Shown here: positions 9,297 to 16,958 of the stretch, piece by piece | How the letters are laid out: each line of letters begins with the position of its first letter | How positions within the stretch are numbered: position 1 is the stretch's first letter | Assembly (NCBI GenBank): GCA_002344055.1 | Contig: DDTH01000018.1 | Span: 124,219-188,218, forward strand | Origin: Sphingomonadales bacterium UBA2369 | GTDB lineage: Bacteria; Pseudomonadota; Alphaproteobacteria; Sphingomonadales; Sphingomonadaceae | Length of the DNA stretch: 64,000 bases | Reading direction: 5' to 3' | Made by a program: the position numbers and the translations under genes | Notes under the pieces: model-generated | What the model saw: the letters and a program-made list of their open reading frames with translations, nothing else | Databases searched by the model: none | Told to the model about the DNA's origin: nothing

Positions 9297-9341
9297 AACC
9301 CGCCGGACTTGCTGGGAAATCTGTTTCCGCAAACCCGCCGG
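9297..9341. repeat. Direct repeat AACCCGCCGG, two copies in the attL-integrase interval
   Basis: Identical 10-mers at 9297-9306 and 9332-9341, 35 bases apart, in the 184-base interval between the attachment junction and the integrase ATG. Arm-type sites for tyrosine recombinases or excisionase sites are often such short direct repeats. That role is inferred. Confidence 0.4.
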
Positions 9342-9388
9342 TGCTACGAAGCCCTTACCGTTGATTAGCGCCCATGCGCTTCCGTGGT

Positions 9389-9402
9389 GCTTCCGCGGAA
9401 GC
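9389..9402. promoter_or_regulatory. 14-bp palindrome upstream of the integrase
   Basis: GCTTCCGCGGAAGC is a perfect palindrome 28 bases before the integrase ATG, preceded at 9376 by a further GCGCTTCCG half-site. Its position fits an operator or a recombination accessory site. No regulator can be assigned. Confidence 0.4.
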
Positions 9403-9430
9403 GTCGGTCTCAACTGGTAGGGAATGGCCG

Positions 9431-10786
9431 ATGACCAAGCTCAGCAAGCGCGTTGTGGACGCCGCCGAGGCCCGCGACAAGGACTACTTCATCTGGGACG
9501 ATGACCTGCCCGGTTTTGGCCTCCGGGTGTTCGCCTCGGGCAAGCGCAGCTACCTCATCCAGTATCGCGCCCTGGGCCGCAGCCGACGCTATACGATCGG
9601 CCCTCACGGTGTGTGGACGCCGGAGCTTGCCCGCCAGGAGGCGAAGGCGCAGCTCGGCAGGATCGCACGTGGGGAGAACCCGGCCGAGGAGCGGCAGCTC
9701 GATCATCAAGCGCTCACCGTCAAGGAGCTGTGCGACCTCTATCTGGCCGATCTCGACGCCGGGCTGATCCTCGGCAAGCGCAATCAGCCCAAGAAGAAGT
9801 CGACGATCATCACCGATAAGGGTCGCATTCACCGTCACATCGTCCCCTTGATCGGGACGCGACGGGTCAAGGATCTTACCAAGACCGACATCAACAAGGT
9901 GCTCAAGGACATCCAGGCCGGGAAGACCGCCGTCAACGTGAAGACCAAGAAGAAGCGCGGTCGCGCCATCGTCCGGGGAGGCGCCGGAACGGCGGCGCGC
10001 ACCATCGGGCTGCTGGGCGGCATTCTGACCTATGCGGTCGACGCTGGGATCATCGACGCCAATCCGGCCAACGGCGTCCGTAAGCCGAAGGACAATTCGC
10101 GCGAGCGGCGTCTGTCAGAGGCAGAGTTTCGGACCCTCGGCCGCATCCTCCGCGACGCCAGCGCCGGCGGCCAGTATGCAATGTGCGCCGAGATCGTCCG
10201 TCAGATCGCGCTCACCGGCTGCCGCCGCAGCGAGATCATCAAGCTGCGCTGGACCGACGTGGACTTCGATGGAAGCTGCCTTCGCCTCAGCGACAGCAAG
10301 GAAGGCAAGTCGACCCGCGCCGTCGGGCTCGCCGTCATTGAGGCAATGGAAGCGCGGCGCGAGTCGCGCACCGGCAGATACGTCTACCCCGGTCTTGGAC
10401 AGGACAATGCGTTCGGCAGCTTTCCCCGCCACTGGAAGAAGATCTTCGACGGGACCGAGCTCGAGGACATCACGGCGCACGTCCTGCGCCACAGCTTCGC
10501 CAGCATCGCCAACGATCTCGGCTTCACCGAAGTCACGATCGCGGCGCTGGTCGGCCACTCGAAGGCGTCGGTGACGAGCAAATACATCCACTCGCTCGAC
10601 ACCGCCTTGATCATGGCCGCCGACACGATCGCCGGCTACATCCAGGGCCTGCTCGATGGCATCGAGTTCAAGCTCACCGCCTATTCGCTGGATCGCAAGT
10701 CCCGCAAGGCCTCGCTTGCCCAGTTCCTCGAACGGGCGAAGGGGCACGACAACGATGCACTGGAGGAGTTGCCCATTGCCGCCTGA
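9431..10786 (+). CDS. int: Tyrosine recombinase/integrase of the ICE
   Basis: 451 residues. The N-terminus (MTKLSKRVVDAAEARDKDYFIWDDDLPGFGLRVFASG) is the DUF4102-type arm-binding domain of P4-like integrases. A SAM-like core-binding domain follows (about residues 90-210) and then the catalytic domain, with the first arginine in TGCRRSEI (about 263), HVLRHSFAS and GHSKASVTSKYIH, whose tyrosine near residue 384 is the nucleophile. The ATG at 9431 is preceded by GGTAGGGA; an upstream in-frame extension to 9374 has no family resemblance. Position beside the split tRNA-Arg identifies it as the element's own integrase. Confidence 0.94.
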   Translation: MTKLSKRVVDAAEARDKDYFIWDDDLPGFGLRVFASGKRSYLIQYRALGRSRRYTIGPHGVWTPELARQEAKAQLGRIARGENPAEERQLDHQALTVKELCDLYLADLDAGLILGKRNQPKKKSTIITDKGRIHRHIVPLIGTRRVKDLTKTDINKVLKDIQAGKTAVNVKTKKKRGRAIVRGGAGTAARTIGLLGGILTYAVDAGIIDANPANGVRKPKDNSRERRLSEAEFRTLGRILRDASAGGQYAMCAEIVRQIALTGCRRSEIIKLRWTDVDFDGSCLRLSDSKEGKSTRAVGLAVIEAMEARRESRTGRYVYPGLGQDNAFGSFPRHWKKIFDGTELEDITAHVLRHSFASIANDLGFTEVTIAALVGHSKASVTSKYIHSLDTALIMAADTIAGYIQGLLDGIEFKLTAYSLDRKSRKASLAQFLERAKGHDNDALEELPIAA

Positions 10787-10844
10787 CCCCAACCGCCATG
10801 TCGTCAGCCTTGTCTCCGAGCGATCAAAGTCGCATATTGGAGGC

Positions 10845-11027
10845 ATGGCGACGACCGAGAAAAAGGCGACACGCACGCGCCGGGCAGACCCGGCGGAGAA
10901 GGCGTTCGTTTATCGCGGGATCAAGATTCAACCCGTTACCGGGCGTCGCTCGCCACTGTCCAAGGCGCTCCGCGACGAGATACGTAAGCTAGCGGAGCAG
11001 TCGCGTGGCGAGCACGTCACGGCCTAA
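10845..11027 (+). CDS. 60-residue basic protein, function unknown
   Basis: ATG preceded by TTGGAGGC. The N-terminus is Lys/Arg-rich (ATTEKKATRTRRADPAEK), followed by FVYRGIKIQPVTGRRSPLSKALRDEIRKLAEQS. It overlaps the next gene by 23 bases, which suggests translational coupling. I do not recognise a family. The size, charge and overlap would fit a small partner (antitoxin-like or regulatory) of the downstream TIR/SLOG-like protein, but that is only inference. Confidence 0.6.
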   Translation: MATTEKKATRTRRADPAEKAFVYRGIKIQPVTGRRSPLSKALRDEIRKLAEQSRGEHVTA

Positions 11028-11658
11028 GCCTCCCGCCAGCAAATCAGTCTTCATCAACTGCCCGTTCGACGACGGGTTCGTCCCGATCCTGCGCGCCATG
11101 GTCTTCACCATCCTGGCCGCCGGCTATCACCCGCGTTGCGCGCTCGACTCGACCGACGGCGCGGACATCCGGGTGGGCAAGATCGCGCAGATGATCGGCG
11201 AATGCGATTGGGGCATCCACGACCTGTCGCGCGTCGAGGTCGAGGACGGCGGCTTGCCGCGCTTCAACATGCCGATGGAGCTTGGCCTCCATCTCGGCGC
11301 GCGCATTCTTGGCGAAAAGCGGCACCGGCGAAAACGCGCGTTGATCCTCGACGCAGAACGGCACCGCTACGACCGGGCGCTGTCGGACATCAGCGGGCAG
11401 GACATCGAAAGCCATCAGAACAGCCCGGACGAAGCGATCCGCTGCGTCCGCAACTGGTTGTCCGAGCACCGGCCCCGGAACGCCGAGCCGCTGCCCGGCG
11501 CTGCGGCTTTGCAAGCCGATTACCGTCGATTCCAGGCCGAGATCGGCCCGCTGCTCGCGCCGCGCCGGCTTGACCCCGACCACCTGACCCACAGCGATTT
11601 CCTGTTCGCGGTCAGCGATTGGCTGATGGCGCAGGCGGCGGCCCAGCAATCGCGCTAA
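11005..11658 (+). CDS. TIR/SLOG-like predicted nucleotide-binding protein
   Basis: 217 residues, GTG start inside the end of the preceding small gene. The N-terminal half has the pattern of a Rossmann-like TIR/nucleoside-transferase fold: SVFINCPFDDGF (strand 1 and loop), RCALDSTDGADIRVGKIAQMIGECDWGIHDLSR, then FNMPMELGLHLGA, whose glutamate lies where TIR and deoxyribosyltransferase-like enzymes keep their catalytic glutamate. The C-terminal half (from about residue 130) is helical with no recognised motif. The protein type occurs as an uncharacterised protein in bacterial genomes; a role as NAD- or nucleotide-acting defence effector is inference from fold-level similarity and its cargo position by the integrase. 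Confidence 0.55.
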   Translation: MASTSRPKPPASKSVFINCPFDDGFVPILRAMVFTILAAGYHPRCALDSTDGADIRVGKIAQMIGECDWGIHDLSRVEVEDGGLPRFNMPMELGLHLGARILGEKRHRRKRALILDAERHRYDRALSDISGQDIESHQNSPDEAIRCVRNWLSEHRPRNAEPLPGAAALQADYRRFQAEIGPLLAPRRLDPDHLTHSDFLFAVSDWLMAQAAAQQSR

Positions 11659-11740
11659 CCCTGTCGCGTAGCTCGCCAGGCGTTCTCAGCACGCGGGTCC
11701 GGGTTGGCCAATATGGGGTTGGTCCAGACTGCAGGCGGGA

Positions 11741-11809
11741 GGGGAAGGCCTTCCCCTGAGGGCCAGCCTGCGTCTGGCCCTACCCCTTCTGCGGGGGCAA
11801 GCCCCCGCA
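11741..11809. repeat. Cluster of three strong hairpins in the interval before ardC
   Basis: The 246-base interval 11659-11904 has no gene but holds three successive perfect inverted repeats: GGGGAAGGCCTTCCCC (11741-11756), AGGGCCAG/CTGGCCCT with a 7-base loop (11759-11781), and TGCGGGGGC/GCCCCCGCA (11790-11809). No T-run follows any of them, so they are not standard intrinsic terminators. They may separate the cargo pair from the maintenance operon. Confidence 0.5.
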
Positions 11810-11848
11810 ACGCCCCCATCCAGAGGAGAGTAGGGCCGGGTGGCCCGT

Positions 11849-11890
11849 GACGGGTTGAGGAGCGGCGAGAAAGTCTTGCCGCGGCCCGTC
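11849..11890 (+). ncRNA. Nested stem-loop leader of ardC (copy 1 of a 42-nt motif)
   Basis: Outer stem GACGGG/CCCGTC (11849-11854 with 11885-11890), left bulge TTGAGGA, inner stem GCGGCGAG/CTTGCCGC (11862-11869 with 11875-11882), loop AAAGT, right bulge GG. The ribosome-binding GGAG follows three bases after the outer stem, with the ATG 8 bases further on. Same length and topology as the structure before parB at 13319-13360, with compensatory changes in the outer stem. Confidence 0.55.
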
Positions 11891-11904
11891 GCGGAGACCT
11901 TGCC

Positions 11905-12876
11905 ATGCACCGCAGCGCCCAGGGCGCCGGGACCGACCGGACCGACCTCTATCAGGACATCACCGACAAGATCATCACCGAGTTGGAGGCCGGCCGCGTG
12001 CCATGGGTCCAGCCCTGGTCGGCGGCCCGCGCTCCGCTCGACATGCCGCACAACGCCGCAAGCCAGGCGCGCTATTCCGGCATCAACATCGTCATTCTTT
12101 GGGACGCCGTCATCACGAACGGCTTTTCCACCAACGCCTTCTTGACCTTCCGCCAGGCGCTGGCCGCCGGCGGCCATGTCCGCAAGGGCGAGCGCGGCAC
12201 GACCGTCGTCTACGCCAAGCCATTCACGCCGGCCGAGGAGAAGCGGCGCGCGGCGGCTGAAGGGCGCGAAGCCGCGCGCGTGCCGATGCTGAAGCGCTTC
12301 ACCGTCTTCAACACCGATCAATGCGACGATCTGCCCGCCGAGATCTGCGCGCCCCCGCCGCCCGTCGCCGAAGGCATCATCCTCCCCGCCGCCGAAGCGC
12401 TCATCAAGGCCACAAGAGCGGATTTCCGTATCGGCGGCGATCAGGCCTTCTACGCGCCTGGCTTCGACTACGTGCAGGTGCCTCGGCCCGAAGCCTATTT
12501 CGAGCCGGTCAATTGGCACCGCACCGCGTTCCACGAGCTCGGGCACTGGACCGGACATCCCTCCCGGCTCGGCCGCGACTTGTCGGGCGCGTTCGGCTCG
12601 ACCGACTATGGACGCGAGGAGTTGGTGGCGGAGATGGCGGGCGCCTTCGTCTGCGCCTCGCTCGGCATCGCACCGACCGTCCGACATGCCGATTATCTCG
12701 GCTCCTGGCTCGCCATCATCCGTGAGGACAAGCGCGCAATCGTCCGCGCCGCCAGCGCTGCCTCCAAGGCGGCCGACTTCATCCTCGGCTTCCGCGAGTG
12801 CGCCGAGGCCGACACGATGCAGACTGCCGGAAATGACGGCGCCGCCGATCCGGCCTTCGCTCGGAGGGCGGCATGA
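11905..12876 (+). CDS. ardC: ArdC-like antirestriction protein (DUF1738 plus zincin domain)
   Basis: 323 residues. The N-terminal domain (TDLYQDITDKIITELEAGRVPWVQPW, residues about 11-36) is the ssDNA-binding DUF1738/ArdC-N domain, and the C-terminal half has the metallopeptidase motif FHELGHWTGH (about residues 211-220) plus the downstream glutamate helix REELVAEMAGAF. Related ArdC proteins of conjugative plasmids protect incoming DNA against restriction. First gene of the maintenance block; its stop overlaps the DUF2958 start (ATGA). Start chosen at the ATG after GGAGACC. Confidence 0.88.
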   Translation: MHRSAQGAGTDRTDLYQDITDKIITELEAGRVPWVQPWSAARAPLDMPHNAASQARYSGINIVILWDAVITNGFSTNAFLTFRQALAAGGHVRKGERGTTVVYAKPFTPAEEKRRAAAEGREAARVPMLKRFTVFNTDQCDDLPAEICAPPPPVAEGIILPAAEALIKATRADFRIGGDQAFYAPGFDYVQVPRPEAYFEPVNWHRTAFHELGHWTGHPSRLGRDLSGAFGSTDYGREELVAEMAGAFVCASLGIAPTVRHADYLGSWLAIIREDKRAIVRAASAASKAADFILGFRECAEADTMQTAGNDGAADPAFARRAA

Positions 12877-13238
12877 TCCTCCTCACCCAAGAGCAGCGCG
12901 ACCGGCTCCTCGCCAACGGCCGCGATCCCGACGCCGATCACAGCCCGGTCGTCAAGCTGTTCGATCCGCTGGGCCAGGCGGTCTGGCTCGCCACCCATCT
13001 CGATGCCGATGGCGATCTCCTGTGGGGCTTGGCGGACCTCGGCATGGATTGCGTCGAATACGGCCCGTTCAGCCTGGCCGAGCTCGCCGACCTGAAGGTC
13101 GGGCTCGGGCTCGGCATAGAGCGCGACGTCCTGTTTACGACGCGCACGCGCTGGTCGGTTTGGCTGAAGACCGCCGATGACGCCGGTTCGCTGCGCGTCG
13201 CCGAACGGATCATCGCCCGCCTCGAGCGGGAGACTTGA
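12873..13238 (+). CDS. DUF2958 domain protein
   Basis: 121 residues, whole length matching the DUF2958 pattern: N-terminal LLTQEQRDRLLANGR, then PVVKLFDPLGQAVWLATHLDADGD, LWGLADLGMDCVEYG and LGLGIERDVLFTTRTRW. Function unknown; the family recurs next to ArdC-like and ParB genes in mobile elements. It shares a four-base overlap with ardC and is presumably co-translated. Confidence 0.85.
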   Translation: MILLTQEQRDRLLANGRDPDADHSPVVKLFDPLGQAVWLATHLDADGDLLWGLADLGMDCVEYGPFSLAELADLKVGLGLGIERDVLFTTRTRWSVWLKTADDAGSLRVAERIIARLERET

Positions 13239-13318
13239 GCGGTGCGGCATACCCGCAGGCCGGGCGCTGGCGGCGGCGTCCGGTCAAGGGAGAGGAAGAG
13301 GAGGGCCTGCGGTCCTGC

Positions 13319-13360
13319 GGCGGATTGAGGGTCGGGAGAAAGGCTCCCGGCCGGTCCGCC
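13319..13360 (+). ncRNA. Nested stem-loop leader of parB (copy 2 of a 42-nt motif)
   Basis: Outer stem GGCGGA/TCCGCC (13319-13324 with 13355-13360), left bulge TTGAG, inner stem GGTCGGGAG/CTCCCGGCC (13330-13338 with 13344-13352, one G-T pair), loop AAAGG, right bulge GG. GTGGAGAACC follows, containing the ribosome-binding site for the ATG at 13374. It shares TTGAGG, the AAAG loop core, the GG bulge, the 42-nt length and the GGAGA sequence after the stem with the ardC leader. Confidence 0.55.
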
Positions 13361-13373
13361 GTGGAGAACCGTC

Positions 13374-15488
13374 ATGGCGAAAGCCCTTGCGAAGATCACC
13401 CTCAGCCCGTCGCAGGACATCCCCTTCGACCGGCTGGTCCTGTCCCAGTCGAATGTCCGCCGCGTGAAGAACGGCGTGACGATCAACGACCTCGCCGACG
13501 ACATCGAGCGTCGCGGCCTGCTACAGGGACTGAACGTGCGGCCCCAGCTCGATGAGGCAGGCGCCGAAACCGGACTGTTCGAGATCCCGGCCGGCGGCCG
13601 GCGTTTTCGTGCTCTGGAGGTGCTGGTCAAGCGCAAGCGCTTCGCCAGGACCGGCCTCGTGCCCTGCGTCGTCAAGGCGGCGAACGATCCCGTGCTGGCC
13701 GAGGAGGATTCACTCGCCGAGAACAGCGAGCGCGAACAGCTTCATCCGCTGGACGAGTTTCGCGGGATGCAGCGTCTCGCCGAGCGCGGTGAGGCCGAGG
13801 AAGCGATCGCGGCACATTTCCGCGTCACTCCAGCCGTGGTCCGTCAGCGTCTCAAGCTCGCCAGCGTCTCCCCCGAGCTGCACGAAGTCTATGCCGAAGG
13901 CGGCATGACGCTCGACCAACTCATGGCGTTCAGCGTCTCGGACGACCATGCGCGCCAGGAGCAGGTCTGGGAAATCCTCGCCCACAGTCACAACAAATCG
14001 CCGGGGTTCATCCGCGCGCGGTTGACCGAGTCGACTGTTCCGGCGGGCGATCCGCGGGCGCGCTTCGTCAGCGTCGATGCCTACGTCCAGGCTGGCGGTT
14101 GTGTGCTGCGCGACCTCTTCGAGGACGATGGCGGCGGCTGGCTGCAGGACGCGGCGCTGCTCGACAAGCTCGCGGCCGACAAGCTGAAAACCGAGGCTGA
14201 GGCCATCGCCGGCGAAGGCTGGAAGTGGGTCGAGGCGGTGATCGACCTGCCTTACGGCTTCGACTTCGAGCTGCGCGCGCTCGAGCCTGAGCACACGCCC
14301 CCGACCGAGGAAGCGCAGACCGAGCTCGCCAAGCTCCAGGCCGAGGCGGAGGCGCTCGAGGCCGAATGGGCGAACGCCGACGAGATTCCCGATGACGTGG
14401 ACGCCCGCGTCACCGAGATCGACGAGGCGATCGCGCAACTCGGCGAAGGCACCTGGACCTTCGACCCGACCGAGATGGCCATCGCCGGGGCCTTCGTCAC
14501 CATCGGCGGCGACGGTGCTTTGGCCGTGGAGCGCGGCTGGGTCCGTCCCGAGGACGAACCGGTGGCCGACAATGACGACGGCGACGCGGTTGTGACCGGT
14601 GCCGACGATCCCGACTTCATTGGCCCGCGGCAGCCCGAAGGCGAGGTCCAGCGCGCGGTCATCACGATCGGCGGCGGCGCGGAGCCGGCGTCGGTCGAGG
14701 ATGAAGAGGACGTCATCAAGCCGCTCTCCGACCGGCTAGTCTCCGAACTCACGGCCGAGCGCACGCTCGCGCTCCAGGATGCTTTCGCGCAGAACCCCTC
14801 GGTCGCCTTTGCGGCTGTGCTGCACAACCTGGTCCTGGCGATGTTCTATTGGGGGCGCTCGGAGTCCTGCCTCTCGCTGTCGATCAGCCGGGTCACCTTC
14901 CCGTTTCAGGCGACCGGGCTCAAGAACAGCCCGTCGGCACAGGCCATCGAAGCGCGGCACGCTGCGTGGAAGGCCCGGCTTCCCGAGCAGGACGGCGAAC
15001 TGTGGGATGCGCTCCACGCGTTCGACGGCGCCGAGCAGGCGGCGCTCTTCGCCCATTGCGCGGCCTATTCGGTGAGTGCGGTCTACGAGGTCGCGCCGAA
15101 ATACGACAATGGCCGCGTCTCGGCCTCCGGCGTCGCCAAGCGCATCGCGCACAGCCACGTGCTGGCGCGCGCGGTCGGCCTCGACATGGTGGGCGCGGGC
15201 TGGACGCCGACGGTCGATAACTATTTCGGCAAGGTCACCAAGGCCCGCATCCTGGAAGCGGTGGCCGAGGGCAAGGGCGACCAGACCGCGGCGCTGATCG
15301 ACCATCTCAAGAAGCCGGACATGGCCCGCGAGGCCGAACGGCTGATGGCCGATTCCGCCTGGCTGCCCGAGCCGCTCCGCACGCCGGCCCTGGAAGCAGC
15401 CAAGGCGGACGGCGGCGAGGAGGCGGCGCTGCCTGCCTTCCTCGACGACGAGGACGACGGCGCTGCGGTGGCGATCGCTGCCGAATGA
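13374..15488 (+). CDS. parB: ParB/Spo0J-family partition-like protein, long form
   Basis: 704 residues, more than twice the size of chromosomal ParB. The N-terminal ParB/sulfiredoxin-like domain includes RLVLSQSNVRR, LADDIERRGLLQGLNVRP, GRRFRALEVL and ENSEREQLHPLDEFRGM; an HTH follows (AIAAHFRVTPAVVRQRLKLASVSP, about residues 143-166). The rest is acidic and helical with no recognised domain. Such long ParB proteins are common on alphaproteobacterial plasmids and ICEs and may act in maintenance or transcription rather than classical segregation. Preceded by the structured leader and GGAG. Confidence 0.88.
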   Translation: MAKALAKITLSPSQDIPFDRLVLSQSNVRRVKNGVTINDLADDIERRGLLQGLNVRPQLDEAGAETGLFEIPAGGRRFRALEVLVKRKRFARTGLVPCVVKAANDPVLAEEDSLAENSEREQLHPLDEFRGMQRLAERGEAEEAIAAHFRVTPAVVRQRLKLASVSPELHEVYAEGGMTLDQLMAFSVSDDHARQEQVWEILAHSHNKSPGFIRARLTESTVPAGDPRARFVSVDAYVQAGGCVLRDLFEDDGGGWLQDAALLDKLAADKLKTEAEAIAGEGWKWVEAVIDLPYGFDFELRALEPEHTPPTEEAQTELAKLQAEAEALEAEWANADEIPDDVDARVTEIDEAIAQLGEGTWTFDPTEMAIAGAFVTIGGDGALAVERGWVRPEDEPVADNDDGDAVVTGADDPDFIGPRQPEGEVQRAVITIGGGAEPASVEDEEDVIKPLSDRLVSELTAERTLALQDAFAQNPSVAFAAVLHNLVLAMFYWGRSESCLSLSISRVTFPFQATGLKNSPSAQAIEARHAAWKARLPEQDGELWDALHAFDGAEQAALFAHCAAYSVSAVYEVAPKYDNGRVSASGVAKRIAHSHVLARAVGLDMVGAGWTPTVDNYFGKVTKARILEAVAEGKGDQTAALIDHLKKPDMAREAERLMADSAWLPEPLRTPALEAAKADGGEEAALPAFLDDEDDGAAVAIAAE

Positions 15489-15536
15489 CGCGCGGCGGGG
15501 CGGCGGTCTCGCCGTCCCGCTCGTCTCCCCCTCCGG

Positions 15537-15558
15537 AGCCCGGCCGCCGCGCCGGGCT
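15537..15558 (+). repeat. Hairpin between parB and the next gene
   Basis: AGCCCGGC and GCCGGGCT form a perfect 8-bp stem with a 6-base loop in the 91-base gap; the following gene starts 22 bases later. No T-run, so more likely a leader or RNA-processing structure than an intrinsic terminator. Confidence 0.45.
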
Positions 15559-15579
15559 TCGCCATTTCAGGAGCCCGAC

Positions 15580-16110
15580 ATGGCCGACTATTTCACCCCG
15601 ACGGTCGTGCAGCCGTTCATTGCTGCGACCGACCTGACATCCCTCGAGCTGCTTATCCTCTGCGCCGCATTTGGCTCCGAGCCCGCCAACGAGGCGATCT
15701 ACTTCTACGCCGAGGACGCGATCAACGAGATGCCGATCCTCTCGGTCGACGCGCTTCAGGAGGCGCTCGACCAATCCCCGCCCGAGACGGCGGCCGCCCG
15801 TCTCGTGCGCGAGCACCTCGCCGATGAGCAAGCTGGCCCCGATATCGATCTCGATCTGACGGGCGCAATCACCTGGGCCACCCTGTTTCAGGACATCGTG
15901 CGGCGGTCGAACACCATCGATCATGTGGTGGTCACGTCCAGCTTCACCTGCTCGAAGATGCGGCCTGACGGCTTTGGCGGCGCGGTCGTTCTGATCACCG
16001 CCGAGCGGGTGCTGGGCAAAGGGACGGACACCGTCCTCGACGAGCTGCTGGCCGAGGCCGGGCTCGGCTCGGCCGATGCAGTGGCGCAAGGCGTCGAGGG
16101 AGGACAGTGA
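15580..16110 (+). CDS. ICE maintenance-module protein, function unknown
   Basis: 176 residues, acidic, no membrane segment or signal peptide. The ATG follows a CAGGAG ribosome-binding site. The middle contains ITWATLFQDIVRRSNTIDHVVVTSSFTCSKMRPDGFGGAVVLIT, which looks like alternating strands around a cysteine. I do not recognise a named family. It lies between parB and the DUF6117-like gene, on the same strand, with a stop/start overlap on the 3' side. Confidence 0.7.
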   Translation: MADYFTPTVVQPFIAATDLTSLELLILCAAFGSEPANEAIYFYAEDAINEMPILSVDALQEALDQSPPETAAARLVREHLADEQAGPDIDLDLTGAITWATLFQDIVRRSNTIDHVVVTSSFTCSKMRPDGFGGAVVLITAERVLGKGTDTVLDELLAEAGLGSADAVAQGVEGGQ

Positions 16111-16352
16111 TGGCTATCCCCGATGGTCACCGCCGCAACTTCTCGACGCTGCTTCGCGCGGCCGAGAACGGCGACCTGGCCCTTGTCGAATGCACCGACG
16201 CCTCGACCGGCGAGCCTCGCTACGTGCTTTGCGCGGTCGCCCGCGACGCCGACGAAATGTTCGTGATGACGCCGTTTGGCCATCTCGCCGACGGCAACCC
16301 TTACGACCACTACCGCCCACCCGAGCCGTCGACGCCGGCGCAGATCACCTGA
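16110..16352 (+). CDS. DUF6117-like small protein
   Basis: 80 residues. The pattern IPDGHRRNFSTLLRAAENGDLALVEC, then RYVLCAVARDADEMFVMTPFGHLADGNPYDHYRPP, resembles the small DUF6117 family found beside ParB and antirestriction genes on mobile elements. Function unknown. The ATG at 16110 overlaps the preceding stop; a GTG three bases upstream is a possible alternative start. Confidence 0.7.
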   Translation: MAIPDGHRRNFSTLLRAAENGDLALVECTDASTGEPRYVLCAVARDADEMFVMTPFGHLADGNPYDHYRPPEPSTPAQIT

Positions 16353-16362
16353 TCCGGACTGA

Positions 16363-16379
16363 CCCGGCGTCGTGCCGGG
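16363..16379 (+). repeat. Hairpin before the 154-residue protein gene
   Basis: CCCGGC/GCCGGG, 6-bp stem with GTCGT loop, in the 61-base gap. GAAGGAGG follows as the ribosome-binding site of the gene at 16414. No T-tract. Confidence 0.4.
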
Positions 16380-16413
16380 CCGTCTCCCCAATATTCTGAC
16401 GAAGGAGGCTTCA

Positions 16414-16878
16414 ATGGCCGACCGTGTTTCCGTGTCCATCACCATTGGCGGCGCCCTGACCGCCGCCGCCTATGCCGATCTCGCCGAGATCATCGCCGAC
16501 GAGGGCCTCTCGATTGAATGGGACGGCGAACCATTCAATCCGTCCCACCGCACTGATGGCGCGCCGCTTCAGCTCTTCGCGCACGAGGTCGCGTGGGGCC
16601 GATTTGAAGCGCTTGAAAGCTGGTGCGTTCTCAACGGCATCGCTTTCGCGCGTTGGTGTGGCGGCTACGGCGCCGAATGGCGTCCCGAACGTGTCGTCTA
16701 CACCGGCGGCGGCGCGCCTCGCTCGTTCGACGCCGACGAGAGCGACCGCATCCTAATCGACCGTGCCGATGTCGAACGGCTCGGTTCCGTTGGGGCGCTG
16801 CTGGCGCATTTCGACGCCGCCGACTTTCCGATCCCTCCGCTGGCGATCGACGCTGGCGCGAAACGCACTGTGCCCTGA
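16414..16878 (+). CDS. ICE maintenance-module protein, function unknown
   Basis: 154 residues with strong ribosome-binding site AAGGAGG. Starts MADRVSVSITIGGALTAAAYADLAEIIADEG, then has a Trp-rich centre (ESWCVLNGIAFARWCGGYGAEWRPE). No family named with confidence. No signal peptide or membrane helix. Position in a run of small same-strand genes between parB and the methyltransferase-helicase suggests a role in DNA maintenance, but nothing in the sequence proves it. Confidence 0.7.
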   Translation: MADRVSVSITIGGALTAAAYADLAEIIADEGLSIEWDGEPFNPSHRTDGAPLQLFAHEVAWGRFEALESWCVLNGIAFARWCGGYGAEWRPERVVYTGGGAPRSFDADESDRILIDRADVERLGSVGALLAHFDAADFPIPPLAIDAGAKRTVP

Positions 16879-16887
16879 ACCGTGCAG

Positions 16888-16944
16888 GCCGGCGGCCTCA
16901 CCGCCGGCGCACCTCGGTTCGGACGCGCCGCGTCAGGGCCGAAC
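16888..16944 (+). repeat. Two consecutive hairpins before the 65-residue protein gene
   Basis: GCCGGCGG/CCGCCGGC (16888-16908, 5-base loop) followed by GTTCGG/CCGAAC (16917-16922 with 16939-16944), the latter enclosing ACGC/GCGT. The AAGGAG ribosome-binding site lies only a few bases after the second structure. Confidence 0.45.
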
Positions 16945-16958
16945 AAAGAAGGAGACCG

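Noticed and set aside
9374..9430. Longer integrase N-terminus
   Set aside because: The added residues contain the palindrome region and have no similarity to the DUF4102 start; GGTAGGGA supports the ATG at 9431.
11741..11756. GGGGAAGGCCTTCCCC as an intrinsic terminator for the TIR-like gene
   Set aside because: No T-run after the stem and no loop; reported as part of the hairpin cluster instead.
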